Source of the DNA: CAZZKG01 sp964654825
GTDB taxonomy: Bacteria; Gemmatimonadota; CAZMKB01
DNA length: 64,000 bases
Direction: 5' to 3'
Assembly: GCA_964654825.1 (NCBI GenBank)
Contig: CAZZKG010000001.1
Coordinates: forward strand, 92,517-156,516
Part shown: piece after piece, positions 50,103 to 59,176 of the stretch
How positions within the stretch are numbered: position 1 is the stretch's first letter
Layout: the number at the start of each line of letters is the position of its first letter
Notes under the pieces: model-generated
The model's input: only the letters and a program-made list of their open reading frames with translations
Databases searched by the model: none
What the model was told of the DNA's origin: nothing
Translations under genes and position numbers: made by a program

Positions 50103-53100
50103 TTATTTCCTCAATTTATGTTTCTTCTTCAAGCGGGAAAATTCCTTCACGTCCTCCCGGTCCATAAAGGTCTTAAGAATTGATTTGCTCTTATTGTTCG
50201 TGCGTATCCGCCGAAGTGTCGAGTCCGCGATACGAGCTGCTTCACTTGCCTCCTCGAACGAGCTTGTTGCCACACAGCATCTGGTGAGAAGAGACGCCGC
50301 CTGCCAGAGATCAAGCAACCGGGGTGACTGTTCACCGAGCGTAGCGACGACCTTCTGAAGGAGAGATGTCGCCTCTTTGAGATTCTGCCCCTTGTTGAGA
50401 TATATCACAGCTTTTCTGATACGGATTTGAGAAATGATATCAGATTTTCGCCCGTTGATTAGGGAGAGTCCGTTCGTGAGGTTCTGTTTCCACGCGTGGG
50501 AGTCGTCTGAGAGGCACAGTGATTCGAGGATTTTGAGATGCAGGAGGGATTTTTCTCCATTCTGACTCTCGTTTAATCCCTCGAAACAATTACTCGCCCG
50601 CTGGTAACAGTCGAGTGCCCATGGATAGTTACCTCTCTGATAATTGACATCACCGAGAAGTTCCCAGGACTTGCCTTCCTCCAGTTTCATCTTGTTCTTC
50701 GTCGTCAGTTCGAGTGTCTTCCACGCGTAGTTCTCAGCCCTGGTGAGATCCCCGATGTCGCAGTGAACGATCCCGAGGTTGATGGTGGCTTTGGCGATGA
50801 GATCGAAGTTGTCCATTTTTTCACTGATCTCGAGACATTTCTCGAACTCGATGATGGCCCTGTCGAGTCTGCCCACCTCGCGGTGGATTGCCCCCAGATT
50901 GTTCTTGCAGCTCGCTACACCGGACATGTTTCCCATTTTCCTGGCAAGGCGATGTACCTCCACGAGGGAGGTGATGATACTATCAGGATCATCCCGATCG
51001 TAGAAGCAGATGGTGGCATTGTTGCGGGCCGCCATCTCGAGAAACGCGTTGCTGGTTTTCTGACCGATCTTCACGGCTTTTTTCCAGTAATCCTGAGCAC
51101 GCTTTCTTTTGCTGGAACGATAGAGTGCATTACCGATGTTGAGGTAGGTGTACCCGATGTCGATGAGGTTGTCACTCTTCTCTCTGATCTTCAGACTTTT
51201 CCTGAAGAATGAGAGGGCGGTCTTCGCCTGCCCCTTGCTCAGGTAACAGGAACCGATGATGAAGAACACTTTTGCCGTCAGAAGTTCGTTCTCCCTTCCC
51301 GCCGGCAGGTCGAGGATACGCATCGAATAGTGGAGCGCCCTGTCCACCTCGCCTTTCCTCATAAAAACTACGGAGAGGGCCATGACGATGTTCTGGTGTT
51401 CCGGGTCGTCCTGATCACTACACGCATTCAGAGCCTTGTAGAGAAAGGTCAGCGCTCTCCTGAACTTGCATTCCCGCTCATACAGTTCTCCCATCTTCCT
51501 CGTAATTCTGGTTTTTTTGTTCGATGACAGATCTTCCGTCTCGAGGAGTTCGGCGTAGATTGTACGGGCTTCTTCCATCTGTCCCACCTGGAATAAGAGA
51601 TCTCCAAGGATCTCCCGAACCCGGAACAGCTCCTCACTATCGATGTCACCCGATCGAAGGGCTTTCGACACGTTGAGCGCGCGCTGGAAATAGCGGATCG
51701 ATTCGATACTGGCAAAAAGTTTTCTCGCTTTTTCTCCGGCGAGGATGAGGTATCTGCAGGCTTTTGCCGACAGTCCTCCGTTCTCGAAATGACGGGCGAG
51801 CCGCTCGAGTGCTTCGGCATCATCCAGCCGAGCTTCTTCTTCGAGTACCTCACCGATGTGAAGATGATAGGTTTTTCTCTTTCTCTTGTTCATATTGTGA
51901 TAGATCACGTCACGTATGAGATTGTTGTCAAAACAGAAATATTCGACGCCATCAACATATTTCTCCCTGACAAAGTTCTCACGCTTCGCTGCATCCAGCA
52001 TGCTGTAGAGCTTCACATCCTTCTCCCCCAGAAGGGCTGTAAGATAGACGACCTGGAATTTATATCCGAGGACTGATGCTGCCTGGAGCATTCTCTGCAC
52101 GGGAGCATCCAGATCGCTGAATCTACCCTCTATCATTTCCAGGATACTTTCCGGGAGAATAGGGCTGGCTCCGTTATAGACGATGCCCTTTTTTACAACT
52201 TCCTCGATCAAGTCGTGCTGTACCAGATAGACAAGAGTCTCCTTGAGGAAGATGGGATTTCCGTCAGTGATTCGGAAAAGATCCCTGGCGAACTTCTCCG
52301 GTATCTTTTTCATGCCGAGAACATGTTTGATGAGGCGCCCGGTGGCATCCACACTCAGGTTCGACAGGCTCATTCTCTCCAGGGTGTGTTCCGTGAGAGC
52401 GGTCTCGATTTCTTCTGCTGCCTCTTCAGCCGGACTTTCAAATGGTGAAAAACCTGCTCTTGCGGTGGTCAGTATCAGAAGTCTCTCTTGAGACCCGTTC
52501 TCATTGAGAAATGAGAGAAAACCGAGTGTCCCTTCGTCGGCCCACTGCAGATCTTCGATCACAAAAATCACGGGCAGTATGGCACAGAGACGGTGTATGA
52601 GTACCGAGATCGACTCGAACACCTGATACCGATGGGAGGAACCCTCATCGTCACGATACTGATCCAGTATCCCCGGTGGGAGAAACTTCGAGAGCTGCTG
52701 CAGTGATGACGGCTCGAGCCCGGAGCAGGCCTCCTGGAATGCCGATGGGTAGTTCCTGTGAAGGAGCGCGAGGGATTCTCTCACTGGGAAGAGGGGCATC
52801 TGGGTCGTACCCATGGTGGCTGCGCCTTTACAGGTGATCACATGCTCCTGTTTCTGCTTGCCGAGAAATTCGGTCACCAGGCGGGTCTTCCCGGACCCGT
52901 CCGGCCCCTCCACGAGAAGAACTGAGGGATTTCCCCTTTTCGCTTTTTTGAGAAGGGAATTTAGTTTTTTCATCTCTCTTGATCTCTCCAGCATCGGTAC
53001 AGGAGAAGCCTCATCCCACAGGGGGAAAAACCGATAATCGTTTTTCCCGTTTCTTTTTAAAGGATATCGGTATTTTTCCCGTTTCGCGGTGTAAAGATTC

Positions 53101-53627
53101 ATGTCAGCTTTCTGGATCAGCTCTTCAAGGTTTCTCGCTTCTCTGGGATAGGCTGCATAACCCAGGCTCAACTTGATTTTCGCTTTGCGGCTGCCGAGCT
53201 GGGATTCCCAGTTGAAATCGAGAATCGACCGTATGATCCTCCGTGCAATTTTCCCCGCTTCCCTCCGGCCTGCAGATGGGAGAATGACAACGAACTCGTC
53301 ACCAGCATATCTGCACACGATGTCGATCGATCGCACGGAAGATGAGATGAGTTTACCGACTCTGACAAGTACCTCATCGCCTTTCAGGTGGCCCATGGTG
53401 TCGTTGACGAGTTTAAAATCATCTATGTCGAGCATGATGATTGCCAGGGAAGCCTGATCGTTATCGACCCGCTTCCTCTCTTCTTCGAGGCGCTGACGAA
53501 AATATCTCCGGTTGTACAGCTCGGTGAGATCATCGCGAAGAACTATATTGATGAGAGAAGAGAGATCATGGGATTTTTCCCCGAGCAGCTTACACTCTTC
53601 CAGAAACCTTTTTTCCGAGTAGATCAT
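50103..53627 (-). CDS. GGDEF diguanylate cyclase fused to an AAA-type ATPase and TPR array
   Basis: The 1174-residue protein begins directly with a GGDEF domain (about 25-185). Its active-site signature is AGDEF at 108-112, a variant known in active cyclases, and an RxxD inhibitory site (Arg99, Asp102) sits five residues before it. From about 210 an AAA-16/STAND-type ATPase follows, with Walker A GPDGSGKTR at 241-249 and VIFVIEDLQWADEG as Walker B. From about 620 to the end there are about a dozen tetratricopeptide repeats. It should make cyclic di-GMP in response to a signal sensed through the ATPase/TPR part. There is no membrane segment. The gene is monocistronic. Confidence 0.88.
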   Translation of the reverse strand: MIYSEKRFLEECKLLGEKSHDLSSLINIVLRDDLTELYNRRYFRQRLEEERKRVDNDQASLAIIMLDIDDFKLVNDTMGHLKGDEVLVRVGKLISSSVRSIDIVCRYAGDEFVVILPSAGRREAGKIARRIIRSILDFNWESQLGSRKAKIKLSLGYAAYPREARNLEELIQKADMNLYTAKREKYRYPLKRNGKNDYRFFPLWDEASPVPMLERSREMKKLNSLLKKAKRGNPSVLLVEGPDGSGKTRLVTEFLGKQKQEHVITCKGAATMGTTQMPLFPVRESLALLHRNYPSAFQEACSGLEPSSLQQLSKFLPPGILDQYRDDEGSSHRYQVFESISVLIHRLCAILPVIFVIEDLQWADEGTLGFLSFLNENGSQERLLILTTARAGFSPFESPAEEAAEEIETALTEHTLERMSLSNLSVDATGRLIKHVLGMKKIPEKFARDLFRITDGNPIFLKETLVYLVQHDLIEEVVKKGIVYNGASPILPESILEMIEGRFSDLDAPVQRMLQAASVLGYKFQVVYLTALLGEKDVKLYSMLDAAKRENFVREKYVDGVEYFCFDNNLIRDVIYHNMNKRKRKTYHLHIGEVLEEEARLDDAEALERLARHFENGGLSAKACRYLILAGEKARKLFASIESIRYFQRALNVSKALRSGDIDSEELFRVREILGDLLFQVGQMEEARTIYAELLETEDLSSNKKTRITRKMGELYERECKFRRALTFLYKALNACSDQDDPEHQNIVMALSVVFMRKGEVDRALHYSMRILDLPAGRENELLTAKVFFIIGSCYLSKGQAKTALSFFRKSLKIREKSDNLIDIGYTYLNIGNALYRSSKRKRAQDYWKKAVKIGQKTSNAFLEMAARNNATICFYDRDDPDSIITSLVEVHRLARKMGNMSGVASCKNNLGAIHREVGRLDRAIIEFEKCLEISEKMDNFDLIAKATINLGIVHCDIGDLTRAENYAWKTLELTTKNKMKLEEGKSWELLGDVNYQRGNYPWALDCYQRASNCFEGLNESQNGEKSLLHLKILESLCLSDDSHAWKQNLTNGLSLINGRKSDIISQIRIRKAVIYLNKGQNLKEATSLLQKVVATLGEQSPRLLDLWQAASLLTRCCVATSSFEEASEAARIADSTLRRIRTNNKSKSILKTFMDREDVKEFSRLKKKHKLRK

Positions 53628-53872
53628 CAGCAGTGGTGTTTAATTAATACTCGTTAAGCTTCTATTTAGATATAACAGGGGGTAATATAACAACAACAAT
53701 ATACCATGTTTCCCCCATTTTGTCAAACAGAGGGGATGTGGTCATTTCACGACAATGCCCTGAGAACATTACAGTTACAAAATGTACTTCACGTTCTTTG
53801 TAGGGGGGAATCCGTGCCACTTGACTCTGCAGAATGTTTGTCGTAGGTTATACTCACAGAAGGAGATACGCG

Positions 53873-54946
53873 ATGAGCAGAGTCGCTGTGATCAGAGGTA
53901 CCGACAGGCGGAGGAATGTCCTCCGGGCACTCACCGCTATAGATGGGGACATCAGGCCGGGGGATCGGATTCTCATCAAACCAAACCTGGTCTCGACGAC
54001 GAAACAGCTTGCTACGACCCATGTCGAGGCTCTCCGTGGTGTCATCCTCTTCCTCAGAGAGCGAACCAATGCCGAGATCACGATCGGAGAAGGTGCTAGT
54101 ACCAGAGACACGTTTGACGGTTACGCGAACTTCGACTACCGGTCCCTCGTCCGTGAATTCGGGGTGAAGCTCATCGATTTCAACCGCGAAGGGTGGGTAA
54201 AACGGCATGTGTTCGACAACGATCTTGGCGACATCGAGGTTCGTCTGGCGCGGGCGGTCGTTGAGAGCGACTATCGAATATCGGTCTGTCCTCCGAAAAC
54301 ACATGACGTCGTCGTCGTCACCCTCTCGCTGAAGAACATGGTAGTGGGGAGCCTCGTCAGGGATGAGCTCGGGACGATTCGAACACTCGGAGGTCTCGCC
54401 TGGCAGCTGTTCTCGACCTTCATCCTCAAGAGGAAGCAGACGCTCGGGTTCGTGGAAGGCTACGTCGAGGGGAACGCGCCTCTCATCGCACACAGCGATA
54501 AGATCGCCATCCACCGAGGGTATCCGGCCATCAACATGACACTCGCCCGGCTGGCGCCCTTCACGTTTCCCCACCTCGCGGTGATCGACGGTATGACCGG
54601 TATGGAGGGGAACGGACCGACTCAGGGAAGTGCCGTCGACCTGGGTCTCACAATCGCGGGTACCGACTTCCTCGCCGTCGATTCAGTGACAGCGCGGATC
54701 ATGGGATTCGATCCGGAGGAGATCGGTTACATGGTATACCTGGACAGGCTGGGTCTGGGATCGATGAGCCTGGACGAGATCGAGGTCATCGGCGAGCGAC
54801 TCGAAACCTGCATCAGGCCGTTTGTGCCGCATGCCGATCGAAGCAGACAGGCCGGCTGGAGACTGGATGGCGCCGACACAGAAGCGATCGAACGCGCTGT
54901 CCGGATATTACGGGATACAGCAGCCGGGACTCAAACCCGTCATTAG
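53873..54946 (+). CDS. DUF362 domain-containing protein
   Basis: The start is the ATG at 53873 with GAAGGAGA six bases upstream; the frame opens at 53834. The 357-residue protein has the DUF362 signatures IKPNLVS near 35-41, TIGEGAS near 75, CPPKTHDVVVVTLSLKNMVV near 140-160 and DGMTGMEGNGPTQGSAVDLG. Members of this family are sometimes fused to ferredoxin domains, which are absent here. Their function is unknown. It is flanked by divergent and convergent neighbours, so it is probably monocistronic. Its G+C content (about 55 percent by eye) exceeds that of the envelope block. Confidence 0.85.
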   Translation: MSRVAVIRGTDRRRNVLRALTAIDGDIRPGDRILIKPNLVSTTKQLATTHVEALRGVILFLRERTNAEITIGEGASTRDTFDGYANFDYRSLVREFGVKLIDFNREGWVKRHVFDNDLGDIEVRLARAVVESDYRISVCPPKTHDVVVVTLSLKNMVVGSLVRDELGTIRTLGGLAWQLFSTFILKRKQTLGFVEGYVEGNAPLIAHSDKIAIHRGYPAINMTLARLAPFTFPHLAVIDGMTGMEGNGPTQGSAVDLGLTIAGTDFLAVDSVTARIMGFDPEEIGYMVYLDRLGLGSMSLDEIEVIGERLETCIRPFVPHADRSRQAGWRLDGADTEAIERAVRILRDTAAGTQTRH

Positions 54947-55036
54947 ACTATTCGGGGTTCTTCAAAAGACTCGATCGAGTTATCCGAAGCGGGCGGGTCC
55001 GGAGCGACCCCTGCTCTCTTATCACACCGAAATAAT

Positions 55037-56629
55037 CTACTGCAGCTGGTACGGCTCCGCGTGCTTCGGATACACACTGACCTGCGTGAACGAGTGAGCC
55101 CCCGGAGCCCCGATAAAGGGGTGAAACTCACTCCTGCCGGAAGCATCTTCCGCGTGAATGTAGTATTGAATCGTGGTACCGGAAGTCTGAGGAGGAATGT
55201 AGGCCTCGTACTGATAGCTGCCGAGGGAATCCATCTCTACGGAGTTCCAGTTGCCGTCGGTAGTCCAGTACACAGCAGGTGTGTTGTTGATCAAAACCTC
55301 ACCGCTGTAAGGAATTACTTCGGCTTCGACCAGGAATCCCTGACCCGATGGCGGGCCGTCCTCGAGCGGGGTGTGATTGATGTAGAGCATGTAGCGGTCG
55401 GTGATGCCCATAGCCCGGCAGTGCAGGGCATCGGTCGTGTACCAGGAGCCGGTAAATCCCAGGACCTCGTAACCGGGCATGGCTGCTTCGTAGGAGGCGA
55501 TCGCATCGTCATCCCAGGCACTGTTTGTGATCGGCATCAGGACCTTGTCATTCAGGATGAGCGAGTTGACATAGGGCTGACCATTGGGAGTGTAAACACG
55601 GACCACATTGTACGGCGTGCCGTAGCAGCTCGTCTGGCTCTCGAAGTAGTCGACCGCGTCTTCGATTTCATCGTACTGAGGATCGTACGCCGGCACCTCG
55701 ATGATCATGATCGTCCCGGGTGAGAGATACTTGCCCCAGCAGTCTATGTGCTCGATATACTCGCCCAGGCAATCCGGAACCACGTGGTAGGTGTCGATTC
55801 CCAGATAATTATTCACCATCTGGTCGATCACGGGAGGCGTCAGACCGGGATTCTCGGTGTATACGAGGTCGGTGGAGACGGCGATCCCCTGCCCGTCTGT
55901 CATGTAGTTCCCGCCGGCTGTTACGAGGCTCATACCGTAGACCGGGATGCCCTGTACGTTACCATATTCGGTCGGGATCTGGTCATCGTTCGGTCTGGGC
56001 CGGTTGTAGATCATATCCACGATGCCCTGCTCGTCATTCCCGTTGAAGATAAACCACGGACCGTAATCGCGGCACCAGTAGCTGTCGGAGGCGGCGATCA
56101 GGTAGCTGCAGTTGGCGATGTTCACTCCGTGACTGACGTACTGGTCGTGGACATAGTACTGCTGGCTGATGCTCGCCACGATGGTGACCACTTCCACGTC
56201 TTCCGACATTTCGGCGATGATCTCGTAGCTGATTCCGAAGGGATAACGTATCAGGACCCCCTGCATCGGCTCGAACTCGGCCGGCTGCCTGACCGGCGCG
56301 GGAGGTGCCGCCGTCGGCACGAAACCCTCACCGATCTCATCCAGTCGCAGGAGCTCATCCGGGGTCAGCCAGTGCGGAAGGCTGTACGGGTTGTTTCTCT
56401 CCCACTCTCTCTGTCGTTCGAGTGAGGGATAGTTCGAAGGAAGATCACCGGAGGAATGAAAAAATACCAGCCCTGAACCGTCTGAACCGTGAAAACTCTC
56501 TCCCGATGAGTCTCCACCTAATTGACCGAAAAGCTGCCATCTGTCGATCTGACTGCCCGAAAAGGAATCAGTGGTATGAAAAAGCAAACTGCAGCAAAGA
56601 CCGACTACTACGAGTGTGAACCGTCGCAT
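55037..56629 (-). CDS. Secreted peptidylarginine deiminase (Porphyromonas PPAD-type)
   Basis: The 530-residue protein has a signal peptide (1-24) and a deiminase catalytic domain (about 115-410). Catalytic candidates are Asp188 (CRDYGPWF), Arg210 and Arg212 (YNRPRPND), His294 and Asp296 (EHIDCWG), Asn355 and Cys404 (DALHCR). Their spacing (22, 84 and 61 residues) equals that recalled for D130, R152, H236 and N297 of the Porphyromonas gingivalis enzyme; the last step to Cys is five residues shorter. The two arginines bind the carboxylate of a C-terminal arginine, setting it apart from agmatine deiminase. A C-terminal immunoglobulin-like domain (about 420-520) follows. The enzyme would citrullinate secreted or surface peptides. 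No type IX sorting domain is seen. Confidence 0.9.
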   Translation of the reverse strand: MRRFTLVVVGLCCSLLFHTTDSFSGSQIDRWQLFGQLGGDSSGESFHGSDGSGLVFFHSSGDLPSNYPSLERQREWERNNPYSLPHWLTPDELLRLDEIGEGFVPTAAPPAPVRQPAEFEPMQGVLIRYPFGISYEIIAEMSEDVEVVTIVASISQQYYVHDQYVSHGVNIANCSYLIAASDSYWCRDYGPWFIFNGNDEQGIVDMIYNRPRPNDDQIPTEYGNVQGIPVYGMSLVTAGGNYMTDGQGIAVSTDLVYTENPGLTPPVIDQMVNNYLGIDTYHVVPDCLGEYIEHIDCWGKYLSPGTIMIIEVPAYDPQYDEIEDAVDYFESQTSCYGTPYNVVRVYTPNGQPYVNSLILNDKVLMPITNSAWDDDAIASYEAAMPGYEVLGFTGSWYTTDALHCRAMGITDRYMLYINHTPLEDGPPSGQGFLVEAEVIPYSGEVLINNTPAVYWTTDGNWNSVEMDSLGSYQYEAYIPPQTSGTTIQYYIHAEDASGRSEFHPFIGAPGAHSFTQVSVYPKHAEPYQLQ

Positions 56630-57022
56630 TGTGCCTCTCCTGTCGAGAGTGTAGGAATTTTATTTGAGTGTAAGTCGTTACAACACGTTGACGCGTCATC
56701 TGTTACCTGCTGATGGTGCTGAAATAGACACCGTGAGGTTACAGACGGAATTCGTCTCCCGGTACTTCTTACGAATCCAATTGTATCACGCCTTTCTCGT
56801 TATGTCAAGTCCAGAGAACAGCAACGGTATTTGAAGAAGATAGAAAACAGTCTGCTTTAATTATCACACAAATTGTACATTTCCCTCCAAAAATACGCAT
56901 GTATAAGTAAGGGGAAGACGACTCTGTCAATTTTTCCTCAGGAGGTCCTAATAGGTCAACGTATGAGTGTCATCCAGATTCCAGATGATTCCCTGACAGC
57001 ATGACAACCGGAGGTCATCACC
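56630..57022. other. Divergent intergenic region, 393 bases
   Basis: This gap separates the starts of the deiminase (minus) and the interrupted secreted protein (plus). It must hold promoters for both. I see only weak candidates, such as a TGTATAAG stretch near 56,900 for the plus-strand gene, none with a convincing partner hexamer. A GGAGG ribosome site at 57009-57013 precedes the plus-strand ATG and GGAGAGG precedes the minus-strand ATG. No RNA gene, repeat array or terminator is evident. Confidence 0.5.
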
Positions 57023-59176
57023 ATGCGATATTTTCTTGGACTCGTGCTAATCCTCTTTCTCATTCAGACTGTTCCTTCCACAGACAGATCGATGGATAAT
57101 CGAGTGATCCCGGACCCCAATGCGTTGCTGAATTTAGGTCCAAAACGGGACCGCCCCGCTTTACCGAGTGCTCCCACAGGAGCATGTAATATCTCACGCG
57201 ACAATTGTGGTTCCCTCACACCCAGCGGCGTCTCGGTATTCATCGCTGACGGTGCTCGTAACACCCTGGACGGGACACTCTTCTTCGTCGATGTTCCGAG
57301 CGGCTCGGACGGTGTGTTCCAGATCGATCCCGCGACATGCGAAATCGTTTCTGGTACCTACTACACGACGAACTTCGGTCTATCTCAGAGAGGTATCGCA
57401 TATGATGCGAACCGCCACCAGTTCTGGATCGGAGGCTGGAACGACTATTACATGAACCAGCACCATGCGACCCCGCCGTACACTAACCTCGCGTATAACT
57501 ATGTCGGTCTGGATGTGGCCAGCAGCGCCTGTGACGCCGCAAATGACTATCTTTACATCGGGACAAACAGTTATCCCGATTTTGTCTACTGCTACGACAT
57601 AAGCGGCGGCAGCCTCGGCTCCCTGCTGGGTTCCTGGTCGGTTCCCTGGCAAAGTGGTACCGACGGCTACGACATGGCGGGGATGGCGTATGATGACGAC
57701 AGCGGCCAGTTGATCATGGTGAACCAGCAGTCTGCCCCGATGGCGAGAGAGGCATTCGACGTCGATCTGACTGGCGGCCTAGTCGCTGCCGGTTACTGCG
57801 AGCTCGACAATACGATCTTTCCATGGAGTGCGGCACTCATCGAGGACGGTGATCCGGTGCCGTTATCATATTTCTTCTACACCGTCGACATCACGGGTTT
57901 CGCACCTCCCTTCGATCTCGACGAGTACGGGGTCCCTGCGGTATACCCACCGTATGATCTCTCGTGTACCGTTACGGAAGAATGGGATGTGTATTTGTCC
58001 TGGAGCAATGCCGAGGAATACGACAACGTTCACATATACCTAGATGATGACCTTATAGCGACACTCCCCGGCAATTCCACGGAATTTACAGACCTCGATC
58101 CACCCACCGGTTATAAACACTATGGTGTTTCAGGGATCGTAGGGGCCGATGAGAGCGCCCGGGCCGCCTGCGAAATAGTCGTCATGCCTGACGGTGAGAT
58201 CTGCTTCTACTTCGACGAAACCGATGACGGTTGGACACCTCATGGGTGAAGCAATGATTGGGAGTGGGGCACTCCCAGTGTCATAATCGACGGAAACGCG
58301 TGGGAGACGGTCATCGGCGGGAACTACCACAACAGCTCATGCTCGGTGCTCGACTCGCCCGTCATCTCCCTCGGTCCTGAAGGCGGATGGCTGACCTTCG
58401 ATTCCTGGAACTATGTCGAGTGCTCATGGGATGGCTGGAACCTGCAGATCTCATTCGACGGTGGAGACAGCTGGTCGATGCTCGAACCGGTTGAAGGATA
58501 TGATCAGGGAGAACCGTACGGTACCTGTCCGTGCATGCTGGGTGGAGATACAAACTGCGGGTACGGAGAGTTTGAAACCTGGAATGTCGATCTGACTGAA
58601 TATCCGAATACAGATATCAGGATAAAGATAGCGTTCACCTCCGACTCGAGCGTCGCATATACCGGTTTGATAATCGACAACGTTTGTATAGCCGGCGGAT
58701 CGCACCCGAGTCTTGTACCGCAGAGCCAGCTCCTCAATCCCGATACGGACGGAGACGGCGTGAGGGATGTTCATATCGGGGATTACATATACTATCGTGC
58801 GACATTCACCAATATGACTCCCGATTCAACCGATTATGGGGTGGAACACATCGTGAATATCACCAGCTGCTGTCCTGGATCATGGGAACAGATCGCTTCT
58901 CGGGGACCCGCTTGCAGAGGGACACTCGCTCCGTACGAAGAGGCTACTCATTTCTACAGAGTCCTCGTACCGGAGCGGCAGTTCCTGCTCGATCTCAATC
59001 CATTTACCGTGGAGATCGTGGCATGGATATGTAACAATGACACACTCCTCACAGGATCAGGGAGATCTTATTTTGATGTGATATTACTTCCCGCATGGGA
59101 ACCACCTCCCTTTCCTGACGAAGGACTGGATTTTTACTTTGAGGAGATCGAATGTCCCCTGGAAAGTGAACTATGA
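57023..59176 (+). pseudogene. Secreted FN3/anchor-domain protein whose reading frame is interrupted by one in-frame UGA
   Basis: A GGAGG-preceded ATG at 57023 opens a signal-peptide protein (hydrophobic 3-17) that reaches a TGA at 58247-58249 after 408 codons. The same frame continues without a stop to 59176 (718 codons in all). The sequence across the TGA is one domain: DDGWTPHG before it and SNDWEWGTPS after it, the typical start of an extracellular anchor/MAM-like module. Before it are a beta-propeller-like region (about 70-310) and an FN3 domain (about 318-395). After it comes the rest of the module, then a DPDTDGDG-type calcium site (NPDTDGDGVRD). A single base change of GGA to TGA would explain it; read-through is the alternative. 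The 3' end abuts the convergent kinase gene without a gap. Confidence 0.8.

Noticed and set aside
54995..55010. GGGTC/GACCC hairpin between the convergent DUF362 and deiminase genes
   Set aside because: Only five pairs and no T-tract on either side; it may be chance.
58247..58277. Selenocysteine insertion at the in-frame UGA
   Set aside because: The residue lies in a structural loop of an extracellular module with no redox partner, and the hairpin coincides with a conserved coding motif. Kept only as a test, not as a call.
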